The notes: generated from the sequence alone by a model not told the origin. 64,000 nucleotides of DNA from Adiantum capillus-veneris (GCA_014529385.2 CM043960.1:125084043-125148042), one strand, 5' to 3'. Shown: positions 52,131 through 63,712, counted from the first letter of the stretch. Numbers and translations: made by a program.

Positions 52131-54207
52131 CTAGGCCTCGATGAGTGAGTCATCATCGATAAGATCTTGCACCGTATCATTGTCTATCTCTAATTGCAAA
52201 CATAACTCTGCCCCAACTCGTTCTGGCAGATTGTCTTCATCCATTGCATCTTCATCTACAAGTGTCAATTCTGGCTCTTCTGCGTCATCCCTCGTATATC
52301 TGTCAGCTTCATCTTCACTTGTCGCTCTTTGTTTTTTAGCAATACCCATGGCGCTCTTGGAAGTTTTGTCTGACCAGCTGCATTAGTGAAAGGCCACAAC
52401 TCTGGCATCTTTCCAACCGACTGCAAATCATCTCGTGAAGCTCGATTGTCTTTCATTCCCATGATTGTCTTCCAGAGGAGCTCTCCCACATTCTTGAATA
52501 TATGCATTGGATCCAACAAATGGTTAATTAGTAGATCACCCCAGTACGGCAACGTATGGAGAATGGACAAACGTTTCATTCCTAGAACATGTTGCTCCCA
52601 TCGGCGACGCCACTCTTGTACATGCATAGGGAGACATTCGACGCAACCAAGCTGGCCTTCACGCAAGTGATGGCCATCTGGAAGATAACGGTGGTGGCCT
52701 TGATAACTTGTCTTTCGAAGAGAGGTAGAATAGCGCACATCCAAAGACTGCCCGCAAATTGGACATGCATTGTATCCCGAAGTTGTTAGTCCTGCATATA
52801 TCAAAGCTTGAATCAGGCCAAGGCAAAGGGCTTGCGAATAGCGAGAATTTTGTAAATCAATAACCATTACCAGAAGCTTCTCCGTATCGTGGCCAATCAT
52901 GCATAGTACACATAAGAAGTCCATGGATCCTTGCATGTTGTTGTCCTACTGGTTCAATCGCATCTGCTATGTCGATCCCATGCCATAACTCCTGGAGCTC
53001 GTCAACTAGTGGAGCTAGATAAACATCCATGTTTTTTGCTTTGAACTTACCAGGTACAATCAAGCTTAATATCAAATGACCCTTCTTGATAGCAAGCCAC
53101 GGCGGGAGGTTGTAATTGATAAGGCACACAGGCCAAGTGCTCCATGACGAGCTTCTCAAGCCAAATGGATTGACTCCATCCATTGCCATGACCAAACGCA
53201 AATTGCGTGGTTCACTCTTAAAATGTGGCCAGGTATCTTCAATGTGCCTCCAAGCCTTCGAATCAGCGGGCACCCTAAATGTTGCGTCAGTGGATCTATT
53301 CGTAGAATGCCACCGCATCAACTTTGCAATGGAGCCACAACGAAACATGCTTTTTATCCTAGGAATAATAGGGAAATGCCGCAACACTTTAGCTGACACT
53401 GTCTCGCCAACTGCATCTTGTTTGTAGCGCATTGCTCAGCACTTAGGACACGACAGACAATCTGCGAATTCATTACAAAAAAGAATGAAATCATTTGGAC
53501 ATGCATGAATCTTGTTGTAGTCCAAGCCAACTGAGGTCAGAAGTTGCTTTGCCTCTGGCCTGGAGGGGGGCATTTCATTGCCAGCCGGGAGAAGTTTCTC
53601 CCGCAATAACCTTTTTGAGACATATTAAATTAAAATTAAAGCGCTCCAAGCACATCACCGTTGCAATCGGAAAATCTCTTTTGTAAATTACGTACCTAAA
53701 CAAAGCAGTGACGCTTGCATCTGACCACCCGTACACTGACTGAAGATTCAAAAATGCCAGACAAGTACGAAGCACAGATATTTTGGCGCCTTCATAGATT
53801 GGTTGACGTGCCAACTTTCTCAACATGTCTTCAGGAGATAGGCGCATGGCTTCTGGTGCTGCTTCGTTTGCGTTCTCCTCGCTTGTCTGGAAGAAGGCAT
53901 CCAGCATCTCCTCCATGCCGTCGTCTTCTGTCTGTAAGCCCTTTTCTGCTTCCATCCATGGCTCTATATTGGTCGGACCTTCACGCATAATATTTTTTTT
54001 CTCTCTCTCAGATGTAGGTGCTATGTCGCGAAAATCAATGCCCGTTTCGTAGGAGTCGTATCGCAGATTCTGTACGATTTCTCTAGCAAACTCTCCGTAC
54101 TTGTGCACATGCTCATTACATATCCTACGCTTGCGCAGGATTTGATACTTGCAGAGCGTGCACGAGCATGCAATCTTTTCCTCCATGTTAGTTGATGACG
54201 TTGCCAT
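52131..54207 (-). pseudogene. CACTA TNP2-like transposase
   Basis: The N-terminal frame (53575-54207) begins MATSSTNMEEKIACSCTLCK and ends in a helical region. The central part reads HACPNDFILFCNEF and CPKC followed by UGA, then RYKQDA. The core frame (52857-53432) has MAMDGVNPFG, STWPVCLINYNLPPWL, LILSLIVPGKFKAKNMDVYL and PLVDELQELWHGI. The next frame (52265-52936) has LCMIGHDTEK-like sequence, YNACPICG, RYLPDGHHLR and LLDPMHIFKNV, all TNP2 hallmarks. The C-terminal part after LPRAPWVLLKNKE is replaced by an acidic tail, so about the last third is missing. TNP2 catalyses cut-and-paste transposition. Confidence 0.88.
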
Positions 54208-54230
54208 CTACAATAATTATGAATGTTGTT

Positions 54231-54254
54231 TATATATATATATATATATATATA
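54231..54254. repeat. (TA)n microsatellite
   Basis: About 12 TA units directly upstream of the TNP2 start. Confidence 0.95.
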
Positions 54255-54298
54255 CTCCTCACAATGTAAACTACCTCGCATTCTCTAGTCTTGCCCAA

Positions 54299-54332
54299 TC
54301 TCCGTACACCTCGGTCCAGAGGTGTACGGAGA
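54299..54332. repeat. Perfect 14-bp stem inverted repeat
   Basis: TCTCCGTACACCTC, a six-base loop GGTCCA, then the exact reverse complement. It lies in the putative upstream region of the CACTA transposase gene. Confidence 0.93.
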
Positions 54333-54479
54333 TCAGGACCACCATGTCAAAATCTCGTCTTTATTGGTCAAATCCTAAATGGGTAGACACATACATGCAC
54401 TCCCAGGTGTACATGGCAATGCATGTAGCAGGAAAAACCCCTTTGCCTCTTTTAGTTCCATAGTTTCTTCTCTGTCTAC

Positions 54480-54646
54480 GTACCCTATCTCTCGTTCTTT
54501 CTCTCTCGATCTCGCTCTCGCTATCTCTCTTTCTTTCTCTCTCTCTCTCGATCTCGCTCTCGCTATCTCTCTTTCTCTATTTTCCTATCTCTCTCTATTT
54601 CTCTATTTTCCTATTTCTCTGCCATAACTCCTGGAGCTCCACTTCC

Positions 54647-54727
<81 letters not shown>

Positions 54728-54846
54728 TATGTATGTATGTGTATATATATAACTCTCTTTCTCTATCTCTCTATTTCCTATCTCTCTCTCTCTCTCTCTC
54801 TACTTACCTCTCTCTCTCTCTCACTCTCTACTTCCCTATCTCTCTA
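54480..54846. repeat. CT-rich, CT and TA microsatellites
   Basis: Imperfect CTCTCG/CTATCT arrays, a pure (CT)n block (54651-54691) and a (TA)n block (54692-54725). A 20-base string TGCCATAACTCCTGGAGCTC at 54620-54639 is identical to part of the TNP2 gene at 52981-53000. Confidence 0.9.
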
Positions 54847-55190
54847 ATGATCGAACGAGTGACTGATCTAGGGAGATCTAGACGCCCACGACTGCGGAGG
54901 ACTACACAACATTGACAGAGGCTGCATCAAAGGATCTAGCTAGGTCACTTTGGGTCGACATGCACAACGTCCGGTCAGAGTAGTGACCATGGAGGAGATC
55001 TACCTATCCCAACTAGCTCGTTTAGCCGTTTAGTCCACACCCAGCAGTTTAGGATTCCATAATATTTTATTTTGTCATCTTCTTACTCTGACTTTGTATC
55101 AGATCCATCACATTGTAACTTTCTTGTCTCATGTCTCATAGGTCACTTTGGCCTTTCGAAGACGTTAATATAACATTTCATTTCATTTCT
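54847..55190 (+). mobile_element. Short LINE-related (or SINE) insertion inside CACTA
   Basis: Its 3' end CATAGGTCACTTTGGCCTTTCGAAGACG and TTAATATAAC closely parallels the LINE-A/B 3' UTR end (CATAGGTCATATTTGACCTC, GAGGACGATAATA). It is followed by (CATTT)n instead of (ATCT)n. It is preceded by a CT tract at its 5' end. The 340-bp body has no ORF. It may be a truncated copy of a sister LINE or a SINE sharing the LINE tail. Confidence 0.5.
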
Positions 55191-55236
55191 CTCTTTAATT
55201 TTTTTTTCTTTAGTTTTAATTTCCTAAGCATACATT

Positions 55237-55241
<5 letters not shown>

Positions 55242-55308
<67 letters not shown>

Positions 55309-55334
55309 ACACACACACACACACACACACACAC

Positions 55335-55376
<42 letters not shown>

Positions 55377-55387
55377 TTCCTACACAC

Positions 55388-55471
<84 letters not shown>

Positions 55472-55499
55472 TACACACACACACACATGATGTAGAGGT

Positions 55500-55551
<52 letters not shown>
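55242..55551. repeat. (CT)n, (AC)n and (GA)n arrays
   Basis: Blocks: CT 55242-55304, AC 55311-55334, CT 55337-55373, CT 55391-55466, AC 55473-55488, GA 55503-55551. The last CT and GA blocks are reverse complements and could pair as a hairpin with a loop of about 35 bp. Confidence 0.95.
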
Positions 55552-55664
55552 GGGTTGGGGAGGGTGGAGATGGACATAATACCTGCGCAGTAGGTTTCGG
55601 CCAAGACCCAAGTAGGCGAAAATGGCCCCTGCGTGTGGGTTTCGCTTTTTTTCCCCAATTTTTT

Positions 55665-55830
55665 TGGCGTCGATATACGTGTCGCTATACGTGTGGAAAA
55701 TAAATCCTTTCCACGTGTATATCGACGCACATTGCGACGCGTATAGCGACGCCCGCTAATGTCATCGATATACGCGTGGAAAGACATGGCTGTCGATATA
55801 GGCGCGTTGATATCTTCATTTAGTGTTGTA
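55665..55830. repeat. CACTA right subterminal repeats
   Basis: GTCGATATACGTGTCGC-type and TAGCGACGC-type units in both orientations, corresponding to those at the left end. Confidence 0.85.
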
Positions 55831-55836
55831 GTGCAT

Positions 55837-57500
55837 CATAGCACTACTGATCACCTTGTCACTCTTCGAGTTCTTTTGGAAGCGTCTCGATTGAAAGGAA
55901 AAGAGTTGCATTTTTGCTTTGTGGATTTCAAGAAAGCTTTTGACATGGTACCGTGAGGAAATCTTTGGAGACGTATGCAAAGCCTTCAAGTGCCGAGAGA
56001 ATTTATGCATGCAGTCTTTCGCATCTACCAAAAAGTGATATGTCAACTACGTATGGGAGATGGAATTTCATAATTTTTAGCACCAATGGTGTCAAACAAG
56101 GATGCCCACTTTCCCCAACCCTCTTTGGGCTACTCATTGATGAATTGGAATGCATGGTTCTTCATTTTATGCAACAAGAAGGCATAGAAGAGGTTAAAAT
56201 CGGAAATGCGGTGATCATGCTTTTGCTTTATGCCGATGATGTAGTGCTCTTGGCACATACCTTAGAAGATTCAAAAAAGCTTATGAGTGTCTTGGAACGC
56301 TTTTGTCTACATAGCGGGTTGATCGTGAATGGATCAAACCAAGGTTATATTTGCAAAGACCCTCAATGATAAAAATCCATGCATTGTATACAACAATGAG
56401 CAACTTGAAGTGGCAGATAGTTTCAAGTACCTTGGCCTTGAGGCTCCATCCAATCATAGATGGAAGGATTGCGCAATGCGTCGCTTGGAAGCCGGAAAGA
56501 GGGCTTATTATGCATTTGAGAATATGTGCAATGCTAGAGAGATCGTGTTGGGCTCTCAAAAAGTACCTCTTTGACACATTAGTGACACTGGTGCTTCTTT
56601 ATGGAGTGGAGGTGTGGGGTGGTAGCATCGGGAAGTCTACTTGGAAAGAGTTTGAGAATGTCCAAAAGCATTTTCTCACCAACTTTCTCCAAGTCAAGAC
56701 ACAAACACCCTACATGCTCTTACTTCTTGAGTCCGAATCGCTTCCCATTGAGGTCTTGGGCATGCAAAGGGTTGTGGAGTACATGCTTAAGACACAACGT
56801 AGCCCTTTGTATCGACTTCCTAGAATCGCATATGAGGCAAGTCAAAAGGTCCAAAAGACATGCAAGAGCAAGATAATAGCTTCGGGGTGGATGCTTGACA
56901 TCAAGACATGGTTTGGAAGATGGGATGCATGTCACTTGGTCAAGGATGTGTCGATCGACTCCCAAGTTAATGAGGACTTCTTACAACACCAATGTATCAT
57001 GGCTTGGGAGAAATCCGAAGGTTCTCGCTTTAGCCATTACACCACACACATTTCCCCAAACTACAAATCTATCTTCTTCTCCGAACGTGGTAACCGAACC
57101 CATCCCTACATCCTTGAGCCCATCCCATTGAGCGCAATCTACACCATTGCCTCCATTTGTCTTAGCTCCCATTCTCTACGCTGCGAGACAGGATGTTGGG
57201 GCACTAGCGAGGAGTCTCATCGACTTTGCACCTTATGCCCTCATCGAGTGCAAGAGAGTGAGTACCACACACTACTTGAGTGCTAAGCTTTTGACCACAT
57301 ACGGTCCTCTTTTCCCCATACATTCAGCCATGAGCACTCCCTACATACCTTCCTCTCCCAACCACGATATGGTCTCTCTATTGTGACGCTTATTTCAGTC
57401 ATTTTTGAGCATCGAGAGTCACTTATGACCTCCACTCACACCAAGTAACATGTTCATTTGGTCCCATATGTCATATTTGACCTCCGAGGACGATAATAGA
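55837..57500 (+). pseudogene. LINE-B, 3' part (RT core to C-terminal Cys/His motif)
   Basis: Continues LINE-B after the CACTA element: TDHLVTLRVLLEASRLKG, FCFVDFKKAFDMVP, then VKQGCPLSPTLFGLLIDELE and LLLYADDVVLLAHT (RT active site YADD intact) in 55953-56369, next KYLGLEAPSNHRWKDC, and in 56351-57286 RAYYAFENMC-equivalent sequence, LLYGVEVWGGSIGKSTWKEF and the Cys/His end CTLCPHRVQESEYHTLLEC. Stops after FDMVP and at other points break it. The 3' UTR ends GACGATAATAGAA, then (TATC)5 at 57503-57523. Confidence 0.9.
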
Positions 57501-57523
57501 ACTATCTATCTATCTATCTATCT

Positions 57524-57591
57524 AACAATTACTCTCTCTAAATCCCTCTAACTGTCTATATAAATGCACAAAAATCCACACTCTCCCTCTA

Positions 57592-57631
<40 letters not shown>
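57524..57631. repeat. Spacer and (CT)n microsatellite before LINE-C
   Basis: The spacer resembles 46011-46060 and ends in about 19 CT units (57593-57631). LINE-C begins at the next base. Confidence 0.9.
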
Positions 57632-57636
<5 letters not shown>

Positions 57637-59579
57637 AAAAGGCACATGCATGTGGAAGATTTTGGAGAAACTTGAGAGGCAAGAGGGTTGAGAATTTTGG
57701 TAACTTGAGTTTAGTGGATATGTACACACATTGTAGGCAATTATATGAGCAAGAAAATACTGAAAAAATGCCATTTTATGGTTCACTCCCATGTATGCCA
57801 TCTTTTTTTACTATTGAGGATTTATGCGGTGGTCTTGAAAAGTTGGCCACTCGCAAAGTGGGAGATCTTCAAGCTATCAAGCCAAAGATGATCAAATGGA
57901 CGGGAGATTTTACCCATGAGTGGATATGTGATATGTTCAACCTTGCACTTCAACATGGTATGCCTTATGATTGGAGTACTAATTGGGTTAAGCCTTTGCA
58001 TAAAGGAGGGGATGTAAAGAATGTAAGCAACTACCGGACTATAATGATTGGGTCTCTTATGGCAAAGTTGTTTGGGTGCATAATGGAGATGAAATTGAGT
58101 GATTGGGCTGAAGAGAATGACAAGCGTGCAAAGGGACAAGCGGGTTCTCGTCGATGCCATAGCACCATTGATCATCTTGTCACTCTTCGTGTTCTCATGG
58201 AGGAAAGTCGGTTGAAAGGCAAGCGATTGTATTGTTGTTTTGTGGACTTTAAGAAAGCCTTTGATATGATTCCACGTAACAATTTGTGGAGAAGGATGGA
58301 AGAACTCCAAGTTCCAAGTGAGTTTATGCTTGCGGTTTCTCGAATCTATGAGAAGGTGATTTGTCAATTGCGCATGGGAAGAGAAATTTCAGAAATTTTT
58401 GTAAGCACTATTGGGGTTAAACAAGGATGTCCATTGTCACCAACTCTCTTTGGTCTATGCATCGATCAATTGGAACAAATGGTACTTGACTTTATGCAAG
58501 AAGAAGGCATTGAAGAGGTCACTATTTGCAATGCGGTAATCATGCTTTTGTTGTATGCGGATGATGTAGTGCTTCTAGCACACACTTTAGAAGATGCACA
58601 AAAGCTTATGGTTGTCCTTGAGAACTTTTGCTTGCATAGTGGGCTGATTGTAAATGAATCCAAAACAAAGGTTATGCTTGTGAAAACCAACCATAAGGAG
58701 AAGCCATGCATTGTGTACAACAACGAGACACTTGAAGTTGTTGAGAGCTTTAAGTACCTTGGCCTTGAGGTTCCATCCAATCACAAGTGGCATGAATGTG
58801 CTATGCGTCGTTTGGAAGCGGGAAAGAGAGCATATTATGCATTTGAGAACATGTGTAATGCGGGAAACATCAAGTGTTGGGTTCTCAAGAAGTATCTTTT
58901 TAATGCATTGGTGACACCGGTTTTTCTTTATGGAGTTGAAGTGTGGGGCGGGAGCATCTCAAAGTCTACTTGGAAAGAGTTTGAGAATGTCCAAAAGCGT
59001 TTTCTTACAAACTTTCTCCAAGTTAAGACACAAACACCATATATGCTCCTACTTCTTGAGTCGGGATCTCTTCCAATTGAGGTTATGGGCATGGAAAGGG
59101 TTGTGGAGTACATGATAAAGATGCGTCAAAACCCCTCACATCGACTTCCTACAATTGCATGGGAAGCAAGCAAAAAAGTTCAAAAGACGCATAAAAGCAA
59201 GATCTTGAGCACGGGATGGATGCAAGACATAAAGAAGTGGTTTGGGAGATGGGATGCATTACACTTGCTACATGATGCTTCAATTGACTCTCAAGTGAAT
59301 GAAGCTTTTCTACAACGCCAATGTATTACGGCTTGGGAGAAATCTGGTGGGCCACGCTTCATACATTACACCACCTATATTGCCCCCAACTACAAAACCA
59401 TGTTCTTTGCTGAGAGAGGAAACCGTACTCACACTTACATGCTTGAGCCTATTCCCTTGTCCGCGATACGCACTATCGCAGCAATTCGGCTTAGCTCCCA
59501 TTTCCTTCGATGCGAGATAGGGCGTCGGGGCTATGGAGAAGAGTCAAATCGATTGTGCACATTATGCTCACTACAAGTT
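57632..59579 (+). CDS. LINE-C reverse transcriptase, long open frame
   Basis: An uninterrupted frame runs from the truncation point to the junction with LINE-D (about 650 codons; the nominal Met lies upstream in the CT tract and is not a real start). Order: EKAHACGRFWRNLRGKRVEN, MFNLALQHGMPYDWSTNW, KPLHKGGDVKNVSNYRTIM, AKGQAGSRRCHSTIDHLVTL, CCFVDFKKAFDMIPRNNLW, GVKQGCPLSPTLFGLCIDQL, LLLYADDVVLLAHTLED (active site), KYLGLEVPSNHKW, LYGVEVWGGSISKSTWKEF, then the region shared with LINE-A. It loses the C-terminal CxxC...H...C motif at the junction. ORF1, endonuclease and 3' UTR are absent. It is about 99% identical to LINE-A where they overlap, so recent. Confidence 0.9.
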
Positions 59580-61372
59580 CCTCTTTCAGTGAAGAACATG
59601 GTTTTGTAATTGGGAGCAATATGGGTGATGTAATGTATGAAGCGTGACCCACTGGATTTCTCCAAAGCCGTAATACATTGGCGTTGCAGAAAATCTTCAT
59701 TCACTTGGGAGTCAACTGAAGCATCATGTAGCAAGTGTAATGCATCCGATCTCCCAAAACACCTTTTTATGTCTTGCATCCATCCCGTGCTCAAGATCTT
59801 ACTTTTATGCGTCTTTTGAACTTTTTTGCTTGCTTTTCCTATGCAATTGTAGGAAGTCGATGTGAGGAGTTTTGATGCATCTTTATCATGTACTCCACAA
59901 CCCTTTCCATGCCCATAACCTCAATTGGGTGGAAGACATCCCAACTCAAGAAGTAGGAGCATATATGGTGGTTGTGTCTTCACTTGGAGAAAGTTTGTAA
60001 GAAAATGCTTTTGGACATTCTCAAACTCTTTCCAAGTAGACTTTGAGATGCTTCCGCCCCACACTTCTACCCCATAAAGAAGAACCGATGTCACCAATGC
60101 ATCAAAAAGATACTTCTTGAGAACCCAACACTTGATGTTTCCCGCATTACACATGTTCTCAAATGCGTAATGTGTTGTCTTTTTGGCTTGAAAACGCACA
60201 TAGCATATACATGCAACTTGTGATTGGACGGAACATCAAGGCCAAGGTACTTAAAGGTCTCAACAAATTCAAGTGCCTCATTGTTGTACACAATGCATGG
60301 CTTCTCCTTATGACTGGTTTTCACAAGCATAACCTTTGTTTTGGTTTCATACACAATCAGCCCACTATGCAAGCAAAAGTTCTCAAGGACAACCATAAGC
60401 TTTTGTGCATCTTCTAAAGTGTGTGCTAGAAGCACTACATCATCCGCATACAACAAAAGCATGACCACTGCATTGTAAATAGTGACCTCTTCAATGCCTT
60501 ATTCTTGCATAAAGTCAAGTACCATTGTTCCAATTGATCGATGCATAGACCAAAGAGAGTTGGTGACAATGAACATCCTTATTTAACCCCAATAGTGCTA
60601 CAAAAATTTCTGAAATTTCTCTTCCCATGCACGATTGACAAATCACCTTCTCATAGATTTGAGAAACCGCAAGCATAAACTCACTTGCCACTTGGAGTTC
60701 TTCCATCCTTCTCCACAAATTGTTACGTGGAATCATATCAAAGTCTTTCTTAAAGTCCACAAAACAACAATACAATCGCTTGCCTTTAAACCGACTTTCC
60801 TCCATGAGAACACGAAGAGTGACAAGATTATCAATGGTGCTATGGCACTGATGAAAACCCGCTTGTCCCTTTGCACGCTTGTCATTATCTTCAGCCCAAT
60901 CACTCAATTTCATCTCCATTATGCACCCAAACAAACTTTCCATAAGAGGCCCAATCATTATAGTCCGATAGTTGTTTACATTCTTTACATCTCCTCCTTT
61001 ATGCAAAGGCTTAACCTAATTAGTACTCCAATCATAAGGCATACCATGTTGAAGTGCAAGGTTGAACATCTCACAGTACATCCACTCATGGGTAAAATCT
61101 CTCGTCCATTTGATCATCTCCAGCTTGATACCTTGAAGATCTCCCGCTTAGTGAGTGGCCAAATTTTCAAGCCCACCGCATACATCCTCAACAGTAAAAA
61201 AAGAGGGCATACATGGGAGTGAACCATAAAATGACATTTTTTTAGCATTTATTTGCTCATATAATTGCATACAATGTGTGTACATATCCACAAGAATGAA
61301 GTTACCAAAATTCTCAACCCGCTTTCCCCTCAAGTTTCTCCAAAATCTTTCATATGCATGTGCCTTTTCTTG
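57632..61372. repeat. Large inverted repeat formed by LINE-C and LINE-D
   Basis: The left arm 57632-59419 and right arm 59580-61372 are reverse complements at roughly 90% identity, separated by about 160 bp of LINE-C sequence absent from LINE-D. A transcript across the region would fold into a long hairpin. Confidence 0.88.
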
Positions 61373-62485
61373 GACTTGAAAAAGTTGTTGCTTTGCTTCC
61401 CATCTTCTTCTCTTCTTTTGAATCAATGCCTTGTATGTATACAAATGACTTTGATAGTTATCTTTGTCCATAGTTGCATCAAGTTTTATCAAGGACTTTC
61501 GAGCATCTTGACATTCTTTATCAAACCACCTTTTGCGTGATCTATCTTTGTTGATACCATGGAGATTCTTTATAGCAAAGCATTCTTCGGCACAAGAACA
61601 AACAACTTTCTTGAAAGATTTAGTTTCCAATGGTGCATCATATTGAAGCTTCTTCATCCATAGTTTTTGCTCAAACATTTCAATTACATTGGTGCCCGTT
61701 TGAAATCCATACATAGTGATAATTTCTCTTTCCTTTGGCTGAAATTATCATGCTTAGTTGCTTCTCCACATGAAAGGTCAATACATAAGGTGCGATGGTC
61801 GGATTCCGGGGTCCATTGGCCAAACATAAAACTCTTTATGCGATACACGATGTCTTCGGAGAGTAGCATATAGTCAATCACACTGTCCCCATTATGTCTC
61901 CTACATGTAAATCCATTGGTTCCACTCCACAAAGATACACCGTTGGCAATGAGCATACTCGTGCTATTACACATGTGTAAAAGTAACGTTTCATAGTGAT
62001 CCAACTCTTTCTTATCCATTGAAAAATGATCCTACAAGTGAACTTCCTCCAACTCCCTTGAAATGTATGGCATATCCAATTGTTGAGTATCATGTTGCAA
62101 TGTTTTTGTGTGAGCATAACATCACCTTCACCTTTGAAATAAGCAATGTCCTATTCTAAATCAAAAAATGGATGATCTCTATCCATGTAAGCATAAAAGG
62201 GGAAATCATGATGAGGAATGTAGCAGCCGGCTATAAAAATGGGTGTTCTTTTTGGTGTCATAATTTTCAGCTATACATAACGTTTCTACTTGTCATCTTT
62301 CACAATTGATAGAAAATCTTCCAATCCTTTCTTAACCATACATGCTACCCCTCCTTGTCCTCTTCGTTGCTTAATATTCTTTGACCACATCAATGAATGT
62401 ACATTGTAATTCTCCAAGCTGTTAATCCTTTATGTATCATGCTCCCAAGTTTCAACAAGAAGTACAACATCGGCTGTAATGGGAA
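59580..62485 (-). pseudogene. LINE-D, minus strand, endonuclease and RT
   Basis: The minus strand holds the same ORF2 as LINE-B/C. Endonuclease fragments lie at 61684-62480 (MLIANGVSLWSGTNGFTCRR, DSVIDYMLLSEDIVY, PESDHRTLCIDLSCG, and near 62370 a TKNIKQRRGQGGVACM-like run). The pre-RT region is 61148-61714. RT lies in 60515-61006 (HKGGDVNNVNNYRTIM, CCFVDFKKDFDMIPRNN) and 60091-60468 (LLLYADDVVLLAHT). The connection is 59921-60199, and the distal part 59531-59794 stops at KTMFFTERG. Frame breaks are frequent. The endonuclease keeps the WE after LLVET and the DHR motif that LINE-B lost. Its C-terminal end is missing at the junction, and its 5' end abuts an LTR near 62490. Confidence 0.88.
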
Positions 62486-63709
62486 TGGCCTATGAACTTA
62501 GAGAATAGCGGAATTAAGAGAATTAGAGTGAGCAATTTTGAGAGCATAGAGGGTGAGCTTAATTCGTAGTAGCAACTCTATCATAACACTTAATTAACTA
62601 GGCATGAACAATACTTTTACAAGAGAGAGAGAGTAGAGAATATGACAACAGTTGAGGACCGGATTTATGTGGAGCTGGTCCCCCCTCCAAAAGGCATTTG
62701 TATTATAGATTCTCTCATTAAGAGACTTGGTACAATACAATCTTTGTGTTCCTTGAGACCTCCTTGGCAATATGAAGATGGAAGGTTCACACACCAAGAT
62801 TTTGCATAATTTCAACAATCAATCTTAGCTTGGAAACAATCAAGAACTTGTGAACATCATTAATCTTTGTGTTCCCTAAATCATTTGAGTGCATGAAGAT
62901 GTATACTTTTTATGCATCAACTTGTGCTTAAAGCAATAATTAATCTACCTTGCAATACAATTAATCTACTTGCATTAAGTAATTAATCTACTTGCAATAA
63001 ACCATTAGCCTTCTTGCAATAAGCATAACATGCACTTGTAGAAAGCATTAACTATCCCAAGCCTCAATCCCAAGACCTCAAACACCTTCGAAGGTGGAGA
63101 GAGCTAGCAGGGAATGAGGGTAGGGAAGAGGAAGAAGAAACATTTCATAGGAGAAAGAAGTAGTTCCTCACTTATCATACTCTTGTTGCTAGCATACATA
63201 ATAGCATAGTAATGAAGAAGGAGGAGATGGCAAGCTTAAGCATTGAAGCATAGCTCTTGGTTGGATTTGCATTCCATAGCCAAGAGAGTTGCTGTAGGCT
63301 CTCAACTTCTCAAGGAGCTTGGAGAAGGAGATGGAGCCCTTGCACTTTGCATAGCACACAATGAGAGTGTTTGTGAGTGTGTGTGGGTGAGTATACCCCC
63401 TAAGCACCCCCCTAGCTTTCTTGGGTCGACCCCCCCTTGTAGCTCATGCTTGAAGCTCATTGGACCCCTCCAGGCCTAGCCAATCACAAGCAAGAGCCAT
63501 TACAAGCAACATGGGTAGCCTTGGGACAAGTGTCCCCCTTTCCCCTTTGAGAGAGAGGACTTGATAAATGCAAAATCAATTAATTAAATATCCTAAATTA
63601 TCATTGGACCCCTTGGGTGGCCAACCAATAGGCTTCAGGCACACCATGAGGGCAACATGGGCAGGAACTTGACAAGTGTCCTTGCTGCCTCTTCAAGATG
63701 GGGCTTCCC

Positions 63710-63712
<3 letters not shown>

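Larger units (their letters stand above)
50063..55833 (-). mobile_element. CACTA (En/Spm) DNA transposon, 5.77 kb
   Basis: The ends are inverted CACTACAACA (left CACTACAACAAAAAATG; right, reversed, CACTACAACACTAAATG). The 3-bp target duplication is CAT (50060-50062 and 55834-55836). GC-rich subterminal repeats of ATAGCGACGC type lie within 200 bp of each end. Internal minus-strand genes are a TNP2-like transposase and a second Transposase_24-like ORF. Both are broken, so it is non-autonomous now. It inserted in the RT of LINE-B; removing it and one CAT restores the continuity of LINE sequence. Confidence 0.95.

Noticed and set aside
57564-57631. Start Met of the 681-codon ORF
   Set aside because: The first about 23 codons lie in spacer and CT repeat; real LINE sequence starts at 57632.
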